From assembly GCA_039621445.1 (NCBI GenBank), contig CP154957.1, positions 3,156,504 to 3,220,503 on the forward strand: a DNA stretch of 64,000 nucleotides, read 5' to 3'. The notes beneath the pieces were generated by a model that worked only from the letters and a program-made list of their open reading frames with translations, did not search any database and had not been told where the DNA came from. The translations under genes were made by a program, and so were the position numbers. This document shows positions 1-12,870 of the stretch, piece after piece. How positions within the stretch are numbered: position 1 is the stretch's first letter; every line of letters starts with the position of its first letter. This DNA comes from Euglena gracilis (Eukaryota > Euglenida > Euglenophyceae > Euglenales).

Positions 1-904
1 ATAGGTGCCTGGTCCAGGGTCCAGGGGGTCCCGGGGTGCCCCTACGGGGGACCCACTGTTGGGGGACAATTTTGGGGTTCCGAAACACCCACCCACCCAT
101 CCCCCCTGCTGGGGGTCCAGCTTTAAAATAGCTGGCAGGGTCAGCTCCAGCACAATATCCAGAAGACAACCCTGAATTTAACCAACCTCTGGGTTGGGGG
201 GGAGGTCTCGGAATGCCCGAGAGCGTGTGTGGTTGTCAGCAGACATTTGACAAAATTTGACAAAAAACCCAGCACCTCTGGCACCTCCGCAACAAGGCGC
301 ACGCCGAGCGCGTGGCACTTTGTTCCCCGCTTTTGGCGGGCTGGGGGGATGGGAAATGATTGACTGGCTAAAAAATCTGGGTGGGTGAAAAAATTCTGCA
401 ACGTCCGCCACAGGTCAGAAATAAACATGATGTGAATCCATCGCTGATCTGGCAGAAATTCGAGGCCCAGCCGGCCCCCCTCTCCCCCCCCCCCCCGGAG
501 GGCTACCTGAGGGGTAGGCACTCCTCCTCGAGACAGCCGACTCAGTGTGTCACCTGCCACAAGGCTCTCCTAAGAAAATGGCTGATAGAAAATACAAAAA
601 CTGGCCATTTTGACACGGGAATGAAAAAAAAGAAGAATTAGACACAACAAAAAGTTAAAAATTAATATTAACAAATTAAAATATTTTTTTCATTTTGACA
701 CGGGAATGAAAAAAACAAAATTAGATACAATGAAAAATGAAAATTCAAATTGACAAATTGAAAAAAAAATTTCATTTCCAGTGATTTTTCTAGTTTTTTT
801 TTTAGCGAACCTCCGCCTTTTGGAACCGGACAGGTCAACGTGGTGGCCACTGGGGGGGTACAGAAGCCAACCCATTCGTCTCCGCGGTGAGCGCCTCGCT
901 GACC

Positions 905-1012
905 CAACCCTGATCCCCAACGCGAAGCCGTCGCTAACCGCCCCGATGAGCCGCTGCTGGTGGGCCTGCCCGAGCCGGATCCCCGGCAAGACCCTGCCTG
1001 GAACGCTTCCTT
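905..1012 (+). CDS. unassigned coding-like island
   Basis: A GC-rich stretch with strongly G/C third positions reads NPDPQREAVANRPDEPLLVG then LPEPDPRQDPAWNA on the plus strand. The minus strand is also open here (IRLGQAHQQRLIGAVSDG), so the strand is unresolved. A stop codon lies just upstream in the plus frame and no clear acceptor is visible. It could be an exon of a neighbouring gene or a fragment in a repeat. No family is recognised. Confidence 0.3.
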
Positions 1013-1019
1013 GTCTCCC

Positions 1020-2650
1020 CCCCCCCAATGGACCCCAAACAGGAAGCCTCATGAGGGGAGTGGTGGTCAATGGGCCGGCAGATGTTCTGTGGAAGGGTGA
1101 TTTTTTTCACCCCCCCCCATATGCACTATTTCTGTTGGAGTCATCCTCTTTAATTGGACCCTTCGATATCATTCAGAGGTCTCCCAAAGGTCCGTTTATG
1201 GACGGACGTTCAATTGTTGGGCGGTCCCAACTCCGGCCCAAAAACCAATTGGGTCACACGCCTGCCCACTGTGGGGGGTCGGATTGGGGTACCGGCCGAG
1301 TCAGACCCAGGCTGTACATTTTGTTGCTGGGGACAGAATCCCTCCAGTCTTCTTTTCACCGACCCTGGGGGGGGGGTGCCTTGTGCGACACCCCCAGGGG
1401 GTTGGTCTTGGGCCTGGTGTCTGCCGACCCAGCAAATTTTCCCTGAATGGTCGTTTTCGGGCCCAAAAAGCCTTCGGCGCCGGGGGGGGGGGGGGGGCTC
1501 TAGCACCCCCCCCCCCCCGAGGTTCGAAAATGACCCGCCCCCTGCCTGCCCATAAAATCCCGGGGGGGGGGGGGTGCGACCTTCCTTAAAAAGAAGGCAG
1601 TGTGCATCATGCTGGTGGGAAAAGTGAAAATCCAAAGCACAGGGGGGGTGTGGCAGCAGCAAGACAACTCTGTCTCAGCAATCCAAGCACAAGGGCAGAA
1701 AGGCCTTGTCCCCGACCACAATGATCGCCAGAGACGTTACCTGCGAGGAAGCCAAGGTTTGGAAAGGGAGAGAAACGTATCTCCCAAAGCAGGAACCTGC
1801 ATCTGAAGAGCCACAGCCATCTCCGATCACAAGGCATTGAGATCGACAATAGGCAAACAGTTCGTTACCCCATCAAGCTTTGGTGGAAAATCAACCCCCA
1901 GTCCCAAACCTTATGTCCAAATCACTGTTTCCACAACAAATGTTGTCAGGGGCTGCAATTTTTTTCTCGCAAATTATGAACAAAACACAATTTCTGGTGT
2001 TGAGAGGAATTGGGGAAATATTCTTCGGGCTTCTGATTGTAAATATATGAAAAAATTTACTTTCTCTGACCTTTGTATCTGGGGTTCAAAAACCATTTTT
2101 GCATCTGGGGCTTAGAAGGGCATGGGAAAGCCGGTCGGACCCACCCCACCCAGGAGGTGGGGGGGGGGGGCGGACCCCCACCCGGGAGGTGGTCGACCCC
2201 CCACCCACCATGGCACCCGCTCAAAGAAAATTCCTTCGGCGCCGAAGGAAATTTGGAGCTAAAAATCGGCGCCCCCGGAAATACGGGAAGTATGGGGTCG
2301 GACCCCCCCACCCCACTACCAGGATGGGGGTGGAGGGGGGGGGGGGTAAATTTAGGCAGAACTTAGGCCGCATTACGGACCCAATTAGTCCGAACTTAGG
2401 TCGAATTCCGGCATTTTTTTTAAAGACAAACGGGTGTGAAAAAAAAAATCCCGAATGGAAACCTGATTTCCGGCCAAACTTGGTCCCTAAATTGGGCCAA
2501 TTTTTGGCGCACCAAACTGAACCCCAACCCTTAAAAATTCCTTTAAAAAAAATGCTCAATGCCCCCCCCCAGGGAGGCCATTTAGCATCTCCAGGGGGGG
2601 TCGACAAAGCTCTTTGGGTTATTGATGGAATAGGGTTAGGGTTGGGGCTA
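1020..2650. other. no gene seen; poly-G/C-bounded repeats
   Basis: Several C and G runs of 10 or more, a CCTTCGGCGCCGAAGG hairpin at 2234, and CTTAAAAAGAAGG at 1586 that resembles a family F end without a visible partner. Confidence 0.35.
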
Positions 2651-2670
2651 GACAAGCATCATGGCCCGTG

Positions 2671-2815
2671 CTAACGCACGGACCGGATAGCCCGTTTCAC
2701 GGGCCACATTTCTACACCAGGCGCGCCGTCCAACTCGGCGGCGTCGACGCCACTCGACCCCCCCACGGCGGAAATCGCGTCGGCATTCGCCGGAACGCGG
2801 ATGCGTAGACCGTTA
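2671..2815 (-). CDS. unassigned coding-like island, possible terminal exon
   Basis: CpG-rich minus-strand sequence reads LRIRVPANADAISAVGGSS then GVDAAELDGAPGVEMWPVKR and stops at TAG. The third positions look coding. A GGGAG acceptor-like site lies just upstream at about 2817. No domain is recognised. The left flank carries a dispersed repeat also found at 8.1 kb, so a transposon origin is possible. Confidence 0.3.
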
Positions 2816-2844
2816 CATCGCTCCCGTAAGTAGGTTCCCCCCAC

Positions 2845-2890
2845 CACCACCCATGGGGTTGCGGGGATTCCCGTACAGCCCTGAGCCCTG
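2845..2890. repeat. dispersed GGTTGCGGGGATTCCC repeat
   Basis: GGGGTTGCGGGGATTCCCGT with CAGCCCTG recurs at 8.10-8.14 kb. It is the end or core of an unidentified element. Confidence 0.6.
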
Positions 2891-3961
2891 GGTGCACCCG
2901 TGAAAACAGCCGAAAAGAGCAAGAAGAGCCGTAAAGGTCCCGGTCCTTTGCCGCATGTTTTGTGTTTTTGTCACTCCCGGAGGAAGGTCCCGGGGGTTTC
3001 GAGGTGTGGAGCCCATTTTTGGACCCTCAAAAAAAAAACGTCATTTTTCGCCAAAATCACTGGGATTACAAAAAAAACAAGACTCTGCTCATTTTTTGTG
3101 TCCTCTTGTCACCGTGTCTTCAAATCTTCAAACCCCCCGGCCTTACACAGCCGAAATAATTTTTTTTGTGTTTTGTTTTTTGTCTTCATTATCAACTGAA
3201 CACATAAATGCGCAAATGAACACGAAAAACCTTAATTGTGAAATTGGCCGCCTAAGTGGCTAAGTGGGGTTCAATATCTACCTTTTCTGACAATCCGGAC
3301 TCACCCGAAAACTGTCCTTTGATCCCGTACTCACTGACCTTTCCTTATACAGACCTGTCTCCTTCTGTAGGGGGCTGGACTCGTCAGGTGCCCGAAAAAA
3401 TGCCCCCAAAAGCCCAAATCCATCTGGGTCCAGCCAAAATTTGGACGTGAAACCCCAAAAACTACTGAAAAATGCCATTTTTTTGGCCATTTTTGACCCC
3501 TGCTTTTTAGTCCAGCCTGGCTTTGCCGGGTTGGCCCCGACTTCTTCAGCGGACCACGAGGGAGGGGGGGGGTCCTCAGCCTGGCTGGGAGCTGCGGCTG
3601 GAAAAAAGCTGCTGGCTGGCTGAACCACCTCCTGGGGGTGGGGTCCCCCGGCTTAAAAAGAAAAACCCTGTTCATCACACACCGCAAAAGCAAAATTAAC
3701 CACGTAGAGGTATCGAGTCATCAGCTGCCCCTGAAAGGAGTGTAGGAATTGTTGGGCTCGGGTCTCGACCCTGAAAAGGGGAGAGCACGGAGATGGGAGG
3801 GGATGTGTGAAAACGGGGGGACAGACACTCAATGAAAACACAACAGAGGAATGCCTTGCCAACCTGGCCCCCCTCCCCTGAGGGAATGCCAACTGACAGG
3901 CCCTCAACAAATTCCTGTGGTATCAGGTTGGTCGGTCTCAAATATCAGAACCCCAACCAGG

Positions 3962-4268
3962 GTATTTTTTTACCAACCCCGGGGAGGGGGGGGGGTCCGG
4001 AGTGCCTTGTGGTGCCTGCCTGGGCAGGCACTACCCCCCCCGGGGGGGGGGGGGGGGGGGGGGGCGGATTTTGGCCTGTGCCCAGGGACATTCCTTTGAA
4101 AATAGGCCATTTTTGGCTCCCCGGCGCCTTCGGCGCGCGGGTCTGTGCTAGGGTGTGCCCTACCCCCCCCCCCCGGGGGGGGTCGGATCGGGAGTGCATT
4201 GGAGTGCCTGCCCAGGCAGGCACCCCCCCCCCGGGGTGGGGTCAGCACCCGACTAAAATACGGCCTGA
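3962..4268. mobile_element. family E element (GTGCCTGCCCAGGCAGGCAC)
   Basis: Two copies of a GTGCCTGCCTGGGCAGGCAC palindrome flank a central CCGGCGCCTTCGGCGCG hairpin (4123). The direct repeat CCCCAACCAGG occurs at 3951-3961 and 4269-4279. Confidence 0.65.
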
Positions 4269-5405
4269 CCCCAACCAGGCTTAAATTGGTTTGGTTCACC
4301 ATGCACTGCCTCCCACCCCCTGTCGAAGCACAAGAAAACATGGGCAAGCACCGGGGATATTGTCTGACCTCGCAGAATTCCCGGAGAAAGAAACTGGCTG
4401 GAGATCCCCAAAACTCCGCGGGGGAGGGGTCTGCATTAAACAAAGCGGAAAAATTTGACTGCAAAAAAAAAAAATCTGGCGCTTCGCGCCGAATGTTTCA
4501 AGTCCTCTTATTTTGGGGGCTCTACTGTTGAACTTACAGGCATAAATCTGCGCCAGCCCAAAATCCGGCTGATTTTAGCTGATTTTTTTGCCCATTTTTG
4601 CACGTCCAAAAACAAAAAAATCTATTTGCTAGAAAAGTGGTTTCCAGAAAAGTGCCATTGACACGGGGGTGTGTGAACGACATGCTGTGTCAACGACAAG
4701 GGGCGGACGAGGTACAACCCCCAACCAGGGCGTGGTCGCTTGACTAAGTGCCAAAAACAACCCAATTTTCAAAGCTACCTACAACCCCCGACCCGGGGGC
4801 GGTTGGTACACAGGGGTGGTTGGTATGGCGGTGGTATGGTGGGGAGGGGGGCAGATGGTGACCCGGGGGGGGGGAGGGGCACTATTCCTCACGGTCTCGC
4901 AAAAAAAGCACAGAAAAACACAAATCGCATACAAAATCCTTCAGGAGCTTCCCCAGGATATACAATTTCTGTTGGAAAGGACTTCAAAAATTCTTTGACT
5001 CCGCCAGGGAAAATTTATCATTTTGCATAAAAACAAGCATTTTGTTGACCAAAAGAAAGCAAAAATGACAAAAAAACAGACAAAAATTTGTACAGAGGGA
5101 TATTTGGGAGCAAAATGAGAAAGCTTTAATTATGAAAAACCTGTAATATTTTTCCAGCAAAAATCCAAAAAAAAAACGCCAGAAAAAAAGGCAAAAAAGA
5201 CAGAATTTTTGCCGAAATCGAAAAACACAAGAAAAAACACAAAACAGCGTGTTTGTGCTCCCCCTGAATACAATATAACAGAACATAACATAACATAATT
5301 CACATAATTCGCTGGGTGGAGGACGGGCATTGCAGATTGGAAAACATACAGGCAGGCAGGCAGATGCCATCAAGTATGCAATGCAATTTGATGCAATATA
5401 ACATA

Positions 5406-6020
5406 CCCTCCCCCCTATGTCCAACGACTGGTAGGTAACCTCTGTCCTCTGACCGGGGGGAGGGGGGGCGGTCGTTGAACATAGGGTAGTGACCAAAAAG
5501 GTGTCCTCTGACCGGGGGGTGGTCGTTGGACACGGGGTCGGGTAAAAAAAAAAGTTTGCCGAAACCCCCTCGAACAGGTCAAAATTTTCCTTCCGGCGCT
5601 TCGCGCCACCCGTTTCCAGCCCTGTCAACAAATATTTCCTAAAATAGCACACAAAATGTGCCCTCACGCCGCGGGATTTCACAAAAAAAAAAACAAAGAT
5701 ACCCAGTCTTCATTCTGTCATACAACCTAGCAAACACCCGAAAATGTCACGGTGGAATGTTGGGAGTGTGGTAAAGCTCCTTCAACAACTGCAAGCACTA
5801 TCTCCCCGGTGGAGCGCTCGTAATGCACAAAACTCCCCAGAGGGAAGATTTTAATAACGATGGGCTGCGGGGTAGAGGACAAGGGCGGAAGAAAAGCCTT
5901 TCAGGGCTGGCAAACCTCCGGTTTTCACACACCTGCAAAAAAAACAGCAAACCTCCGAAAAGGTGTCCTCTGACCGGGGGGGGTCGTTGGACATAGGGGG
6001 GTCGTTATAGGGGGGGGGGG
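5406..6020. mobile_element. family A element, TA duplication
   Basis: Starts CCCTCCCCCCTATGTCCAAC after TA (5404-5405) and ends with GTCGTTGGACATAGG blocks and poly-G before TA (6021-6022). The CTATGTCCAACGAC motif recurs inverted several times. It is nearly identical internally to 20.0-20.6 kb. A hairpin GGCGCTTCGCGCC lies at 5596. Confidence 0.75.
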
Positions 6021-6022
6021 TA

Positions 6023-7560
6023 AAAAATGAACTGACTTGCAATCGTGATCAAACCCAAAATGGTGCCTGAGAAATGGGGAAACCAGAGCTGCAATGCAAC
6101 GCTCAAGGTGAGAAGTACGAAGCTTACTGCAATGCAAAGAGACGCTCCGCATCTCCATTGTAGAACATTACGAACCGCGGCTTGCTGCAGAGCCTTGCCA
6201 GCTTTCTGGCGATTCTTCTTCGTGTCCACAAGTCCCAATCAGGCTTCTATTTAAGACCTCCAGCCCCCCCCCCCCCCCCCCCGGGGAGTGACTGACAGAG
6301 GCGCCGGAAGGAAATTTGGCTGGTGCCGAAGGTAAAGTTGTTTCAATTAAGCAATTAATCAACTAATTGTTCGGCATCGCCGATTAATCGAATCGTTCGG
6401 CCCAGGGCAATTGTGGATGTCAACCACGATATTTCGCACAGTAACCAGTCAGGTAACACACTGCTTGCTGCTGCTTGCTTGCTGATAGACTAAACGACCG
6501 CAGATAGACTAAAAACCCGACCCAAATAATTGGTATGCCAGCCTGCAAAACTCCAGCCACAAAATCGTCGGGATTCTTTCTTGCTCGCTTGCCCCATCTA
6601 AACATGAACTTCAAACCCAAAGCTTTCTGTCTCTTTGGCTGAGTTTTGTTGATAAATACAAGGGGAGAAATGATCAAAACTGGACAAACACCTCTGAGGT
6701 CCAGGTGTCTGAACAACCTTTACTTTGCTCAAAACCATCATTGTCAGAAGATGCCATATAAATAAAGAAATAAGATCAGCAAAAATTTCAATCTTCATGT
6801 GACACAGCAAAAAAAATTTCCTAAGATGCGAAAAATTACATTCGTGATTTTTCGTGGTTTTCGTAATTTTTCGTGATTTCCAGGGATGGTCAATTTTCGT
6901 GCTCATTCGTGATTTTTCGTGATTTTTCATGGCACGAAACTGAGGTAATCCCTGTATAATATAATATGATACAATACAATACAATATAATGTAATACAGT
7001 ACAATACAGTGCAATACCACACAAGACAATACAGTACAGTACAATATAAAACAATATGATACAATGTAATTGAATCTAAACTGATGGAATCTATTCTAAT
7101 TAAATCCAATATTGTTTTCATTATGTAATAATGTGAATATGAATGAACCCTGGCCTTCCAAGCTTGGACTGCAAGATATCCATCTGCTCAACCCTGCATT
7201 TAATTTTTCGCAAAAAAATCTGGAAATGAGCTGCACACCGGTTAGAGGAGGTGGAGCCGTAGTATGCAGCGCGGTCAAAATTCTGGGTGTGGGGTCGAGG
7301 GCCAGGTGAGGAGGGGGAATGCAGACTGGCCAAGGGATCGTCCCTGCACACGATGGGGCGAGGGGGAAATTGTGCATGGATGCTGGAATTCCGCAATGTC
7401 CCAAACAGATATGGTGTGATAGAAGAGATAAAATGAACAAGGATTATGAATCAAATAGCCAGGCACCCCTTCATGTAGGGTCGGCCGTGCTTTAAACTTC
7501 ATCCTGGGTGGGCCTGATACTTGGTGTACCTCAACTAAAATCTGGGGGGGGGGTTCACCC
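6023..7560. other. no gene seen
   Basis: Repeat-derived sequence with poly-C at 6267, CGTGATTTTTCGTG repeats at 6.84-6.94 kb and the ATACAATACAG minisatellite. Short open frames have no protein-like composition. Confidence 0.4.
6950..7085. repeat. ATACAATACAGTAC minisatellite
   Basis: Short irregular TACAATACAGTACAATA repeats, giving false Tyr/Cys/Leu-rich frames on the minus strand. Confidence 0.85.
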
Positions 7561-7561
7561 A

Positions 7562-7742
7562 AGCGATTCACACCGTAACCCACTACCCAATTTGAACTTC
7601 TTTCACAACATTTTGGAGTCTGATCACTGAATGGATTGCCCTCATAAGAAATGAAGCACTCAAAAAATAGAACTTCTGGAAAGGGAAGTTTACAATGGGA
7701 GCAGTAAGAAGGGGACCTGGTGTTGTCTTCAGGGTCGTCCAT
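7562..7742 (-). CDS. cysteine-rich coding-like exon
   Basis: From an ATG the minus strand reads MDDPEDNTRSPSYCSHCK, LPFPEVLFFECFISYEG, then NPFSDQTPKCCERSSNWVVG, ending at GTGAAC, a possible donor. CxxC, a later Cys and CC could bind zinc. The composition looks protein-like, unlike surrounding repeats. No partner exon or family was identified, so it may be an isolated exon, a gene fragment or part of a mobile element. Confidence 0.35.
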
Positions 7743-8282
7743 GTTGGCCCAAACGCTCCTGAAACAGGATTCACATCGACTGGAAGGAGATGGGCAGAGA
7801 TTGCATCAATCACAAAAAAAATTCCCATTTCAATTGAATCAATCATGAAAATTTTTTCCATTCAATGTGCAGGACTTTGGAAATCGGCCATTTCCATCTG
7901 CCCTTAAACGCATCTGAACCGAATCCAAAAAAAACACAAGAGACCAATTCGCTTAAAACCTGTGTGAACCCTCCCCCCCCCCGGAGGCCCCCCCCGGAGG
8001 GCCCCCCCCCGGAGGCCGCCCCCCCCCCCGGAAATATGAAAAAGCATGTCGGACCTCCCCCCCACAACCGGGATGGGGGGGTCGACCCCCCCCCATCCAC
8101 CTGGGGTTGCGGGGATTCCCGTGCAGCCCTGGCCACCCCACCTCCCAAAATAGGCCGAAACACCAGTGAAAACGGTTTCCGGCCCTGCCCTTCGACCGGG
8201 CCAAAGACTAATCCCCGACAAACCCCAGCCCCGCTCCAGCGGCCCCAACCGACCCACCCACTCTCGAATGCCCCCACCCTGC

Positions 8283-8450
8283 CCGCCCCCCCCCCCCCGC
8301 CGTGGGAAACTGTCACCTGACAGGTTGGCCGGTACCGGGGACCCTGACAACTTCCTATACTGACAGGTTGGCCGGTACCAAAGACCCTGACAGTTTCCCG
8401 GCAGGACCCTGACAGGTTCTCGGGCATGACAGTTTCCGGGGGGGGGGATG
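8283..8450. mobile_element. family B element (GGTTGGCCGGTACC), copy 1
   Basis: Tandem CCTGACAGGTTGGCCGGTAC and CCTGACAGTTTCCCGG units between poly-C and poly-G ends. The left end is less well kept than in the other copies. Confidence 0.65.
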
Positions 8451-8639
8451 GGTACGTGTTTGTGTCCACAGCAATGGGGAGGGAAATGAGTGTATTTTGC
8501 CGTAAAATCGGCGTGGGAATCACTTTTCGCCTCTAAAAAAAAGGCAGGCCAATTTCTGGGAGGGTAGCCGAATGCAGCACCAGACATTCTTGTTTTGTAG
8601 TATTTCCACAACTCCCCAGATTTTGTTACCACGTTCCTT

Positions 8640-9490
8640 TTCCCGTAATATTCCCACGATCTTTGAGAGCAACAATGCTACGGGTGGCCATAAAAATTAT
8701 TTCTATTGATCAGCTTTATGTTCAAAAAAAATTACTCCGGGATCGAAAACAGCAGCTCAAGATGAAGACACAGATGAGGTGCTCAAGGAGTGGCTTCTAT
8801 GAACACATCATACTGACTGGTATTTTTCCTAAGCCCTTGAAACCCATCGGAGTCCCCCTTCCACCTCATCCCCTCTCCGGACCCATCCCCTGCTTTTCCT
8901 GGATCTTTGGACAAAAATGCGGTGGACATTTTCTGGGGGGGGGTGCGACCAGGGGGGAAAAAACACTTTCCAGCAAAAAAGCAGAAATTATTTTGAAAGA
9001 GAAACAAAAATCAACAGGAAATGGCAGTTCTTGGACAAGGTATCACAATGAATTCCCACCCTGACAGATCAGCTGGCACAGTCGCTCTGGGGTGGGGGGT
9101 AAGAGGCGCACAGCTGGTGCCATTCCACTCAACACCGAATGGAATTTGCAACAATTGAGCAATCACCCTCAAGCGGGTTGGAAATCAGGCAATGCAAGCG
9201 GCGGGCACAAATCTGGGACAAAAAAAGTCCGCAATCAAAAGGCACGATATCGCTGCAGGTTCCCTGGTCCTGTAGCGACAGGACCCCCTCCCGGGCGCTG
9301 GCTGCAGCACCGGAAACGACACTGACCAACCACCGTCCAAATCCGGCGAGTGTTCTGATGCGGAGAGCAGCGGGTTTGAATGCGCGGAGGGGACCCAAAG
9401 CCTCCCTGTCCCAAGCCTGGTGGGCAGGCATACATCGGCCCTCTGAATTGGGTTGATCAGCGGACGATTATTGGACATGCGGGGAAGGTT
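8640..9490. other. mostly unassigned, weak GC-rich island at 9.27-9.36 kb
   Basis: A short GC-rich stretch is open on both strands (plus RCRFPGPVATGPPPGRWLQ, minus SGAAASAREGVLSLQDQG). Too short to call. Confidence 0.25.
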
Positions 9491-9658
9491 ACCTACCCCC
9501 CCCCCCCGGGAAACTGTCACCTGACAGGTTGGCCAGTACCGGGGACCCTGACAACTTCCTATACTGACAGGTTGGCCGGTACCGGGGACCCTGACAGTTT
9601 CCCGGGAGGGACCCTGACAGGTTCTCGGGCATGACAGTTTCCCGGGGGGGGGGTAGGT
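9491..9658. mobile_element. family B element, copy 2
   Basis: ACCTACCCCC to GGGGGTAGGT with inverted GGGAAACTGTCA/TGACAGTTTCCC ends and internal GGTTGGCCGGTACC repeats. Confidence 0.8.
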
Positions 9659-10142
9659 AGGTCCACCCGTCTCCTTGGGGATACGGAGGGGGGGGGTCGG
9701 ACCCATTTTGGCGGTCATCCTTTCACCCCTTTTTGCTGCTTTGGAAAGAGAAACCCCCTCCAGGGGGTTTTCCCTCTGAGCTGACAAGTCCCCAGAAAGT
9801 GAGTTGTTCGGGATGAGACCCCCGGTCACAAATAAATCTGCGGGAACGTTTTATGGGGGGGGGGTAATACCCACCACTACCCCGGGAACAATATATTGTA
9901 TTGTACTTGCCAGAACAAAGAGTGGGGTGAATGGGTGGACAAAAAACTAATGATGACTTTTTGTCCCTTGAAATATGCACTTTTGAGCATTTCAAAACAC
10001 ATATATCCAAGATTAACGCCAAAGGCAAACTTTGCGGGAATCAAACGGGAATCAAACGAGAATCAAACTGTGAAGGACTACTCTCCTAAAAATCCATTTT
10101 TGATGCTTACCTTGTGGGGGGGGGGTATGCATGAAACTGGAC

Positions 10143-10506
10143 CATACAATTGCTTACCGACCCCCGGGGGGGGGAGGGGGGGGTCACTCCACTTTTTTAA
10201 AAACCAGTCAGTCACTCATTTTCAAAAAACCAGCCAGTCACTACCCCCCCCCGGGGGGGGGGGGGGTCGGCCACTCAGAAAAACGGCCACTTTTCAGTCA
10301 CTTTAGGCCATTTTAGGCCCAAAAAAATTTTCTGGCGCCTTTGGCGCCGGGGTCACTCAAGCCACTTTTGCCCACTCCTGGCCGACCCCCCCGGGGGGGG
10401 GGGGGGGGGGCCCGGGCCAAAAACCAGTCAGTCACTCTGAAAAAACCAGTCACCCACCCCCCCCCCGGGGGGGGGGGGGGTTGGTCAGTGCTTAAGCAAT
10501 TGTCTG
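10143..10506. mobile_element. family D element, perfect 8-bp duplication
   Basis: Ends CATACAATTGCTTACC and GCTTAAGCAATTGTCTG are flanked by AACTGGAC (10135-10142 and 10507-10514). Repeated CCAGTCAGTCACT blocks and a central hairpin TGGCGCCTTTGGCGCCGG at 10333. Confidence 0.85.
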
Positions 10507-10514
10507 AACTGGAC

Positions 10515-12200
10515 CCCAAAAAACACAAAATATGGGAAATATGCGATAAAAATATGCGGAAAATATGCGGAAACTATGCGATTTTTCCAGAACGAGGGCT
10601 TTTTTGGTCATGTTTTGGACCTTCATTTGGAAAATCATGCCAGACCGTTGGGGCCATTTCATCCCATGATCATGATCAGCCACAATTAGCATTTTCGGAC
10701 ATTTTCGACCATTTTTGGGGAAATTTTTGACCAGTTTTGACTACTAATTTTTGACCTTTTTTAAATACTATACAAATTCAGGTGATTGTGTGACAGAAAA
10801 TAGCCCAAGTGACCAAAATAGCTGATTTGGTCCAACAATCTCCAAAATGACCAAAAGTGGCCCAAAATGGCCCATGGTTGCCGAGGAATTTACTAAAGAC
10901 CCTGGAGGGGGTGCAGCCCGCCACCTGGAAAAAGGTGTTGGCTCAGCCAGCACCTTTTCAGTGGGGTCCAAGGGAGGTTGTACTGACTGCCAGGCTGGAC
11001 CTGACGGGCAACCTGAAAAAAAGGCAAAAAAACCCCAAATCCAGTTGGTTGGATTTTTCAGTCAAAAATTTGAGGTGAAACCCCCCCCCCAAAAAAGGCT
11101 ATTTTCGGATATTTTTTTGACCCCCTTTTCAAAAATTTTCTGCCGTTTTGCACCGAAATTTTTTTCCGGCTCAGCCCGGTTTTGCCGGGATGCAAAAACT
11201 TTCCACTCGATCCACCCTGGGAGTTGATGGCCGGAAAAAAAGGTGCTGGCTGGTGGCGTCCATTGAAGAAATTCCCTGATGCAGCAAAAAAACGGCAAAA
11301 CGGCCCAAAGTTGTCGGATGAAATTCAAAATGTTCCCCTAATATGCCACAGCCCGATGAATGTGGAAAATTGGCGAGATCAGACAAACAGATGGTGAAAA
11401 AATCCAAAGGATCCTCAGAATATGCACTAAATATATGCGCAAAAGTATGCGAAACGTGCACTTTGGGCAAAAAATGTGAAACATGCGCAAATATGTGCTC
11501 CACATCCCTTGCTGCTTCTTGGCATTCCTGTCTCTGTTAGAGATTTTTTATTCGGACCCAGGGGGACTGACACACCAACCCACCCACCCCGGAGGGGGAG
11601 GGGGGTTGGGGGACCCAGGTCAAGGTTGGGATCCAAAAAATTTTTAGGCATTTGTGCCGAAAATAGAGGAACCTCCCCTCCAGTGAACACCCCGGACACC
11701 AACTGGTCACCTGTAAATTATATAAATGGGGGGTGACTCTATATGATGGCTGGCAGAAGGGTGACACTTTCATGGGTTATATAAGCACTCACAAGGGAGG
11801 GACGGTGCAATTACCGCGCAAGAGGGCAAGACATTTAATGAGCGGGGAGGGGGCCCCTCTCCCTGCAAAATTTTTTCGGCACAAAGCACCGGGAAAGTCG
11901 CGTTGGTGAACTTTTTTTGAAAAATCGGCCAAAAACATACAGCTAAAATTTTATCCTCTCCAGCACAAAGCAACGAAGAAAAAACTTTTGGTTCCTGGGG
12001 GGTCCGAGACCCCCCCCCCCATCGGAAGGGGAGGTGATCTGCACAAAACCAACGGTATTAAGGGGCATCAGCAAAAAAAAATAGGGAAATATGCCTGGTT
12101 TTGGATTGGATGACGGACGGGGACACTCCGAGGGGTAGCCGGAAAGTCAGAGACAGAACCACATTGCAAGTTCCACGTGCCTTCTGGGCGTCGGGTGTCT
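10515..12200. other. no gene seen downstream of the proposed stop
   Basis: AT-rich, low-complexity sequence of the GGCCATTTTTGGCC type with one CCACCCACCCCGGAGGG block near 11.6 kb. No polyadenylation or transcription signal could be assigned with confidence. Confidence 0.4.
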
Positions 12201-12212
12201 CAGCCTTGTCGC

Positions 12213-12246
12213 CTAGCGGGAGCGGCGGTCCCGGCTGTCGGCGCCA
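12213..12246 (-). CDS. probable last RS exon and stop codon
   Basis: Reads ADSRDRRSR followed by TAG at 12215-12213. A DSRDRRSR terminus suits an SR protein tail, and no RS-coding sequence occurs further downstream. The phase relation to the 13.97-kb exon is not resolved. An alternative frame reads PLGDKAETPDAQKARG without a stop for longer. Confidence 0.5.
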
Positions 12247-12555
12247 GGCAGCAGGGGTTGTGGGGGGAAGCAGAGTGCAAACCAGAATGCCACAACTCAC
12301 CCTCCTCCAGTGGGGGAAAAGTCTGTGCCCTGTGGCTCCCCCAATCTAAAGCATATACAGCCAAGCAGTCATGCTAATTTCATATACATACATACATACA
12401 TATGAACATTACATACATATATATAAACACGCACATATATTGAATTAAAATAAATTATACATAACTTTTAATTAAATATATCAAATTACCATTAATACAT
12501 ATATACATTTAAATTAAAATATGTATAATAAAACATAAATAGCAACCCCAAACAT

Positions 12556-12870
12556 ACCTACCCCCCCCCGGGAAACTGTCACCTGACAGGTTGGCCAGTA
12601 CCGGGGACCCTGACAACTTCCTATCATGACAGGTTGGCCGGTACCAGGGACCCTGACAATTTCCCGGGCGGGACCCTGACAGTTTCCCGGGTTGGGCATT
12701 TCAAGGGAAAGTCTATGAAAAATGACCCTGACAGGTTGGCCGGTACCGGGGACCCTGACAACTTCCGATACTGACAGGTTGGCCGGTACCGGGGACCCTG
12801 ACAGTTTCCCGGGCGGGACCCTGACAGGTTCTCGGGCATGACAGTTTCCCGGGGGGGGGGGGGGGTAGGT
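12556..12870. mobile_element. family B element, expanded copy 3
   Basis: The same ends as copy 2, with an internal duplication containing GGGCATTTCAAGGGAAAGTC. Flanks on both sides share AAAACATAAATARYAACCCC, so a larger duplication of surrounding DNA is present. It lies about 300 bp beyond the proposed gene stop. Confidence 0.8.

Noticed and set aside
5000-5682. 232-residue minus frame overlapping the family A element
   Set aside because: Crosses the element end and poly-A/T-rich sequence; the part shared with the 20-kb copy has different frame lengths.
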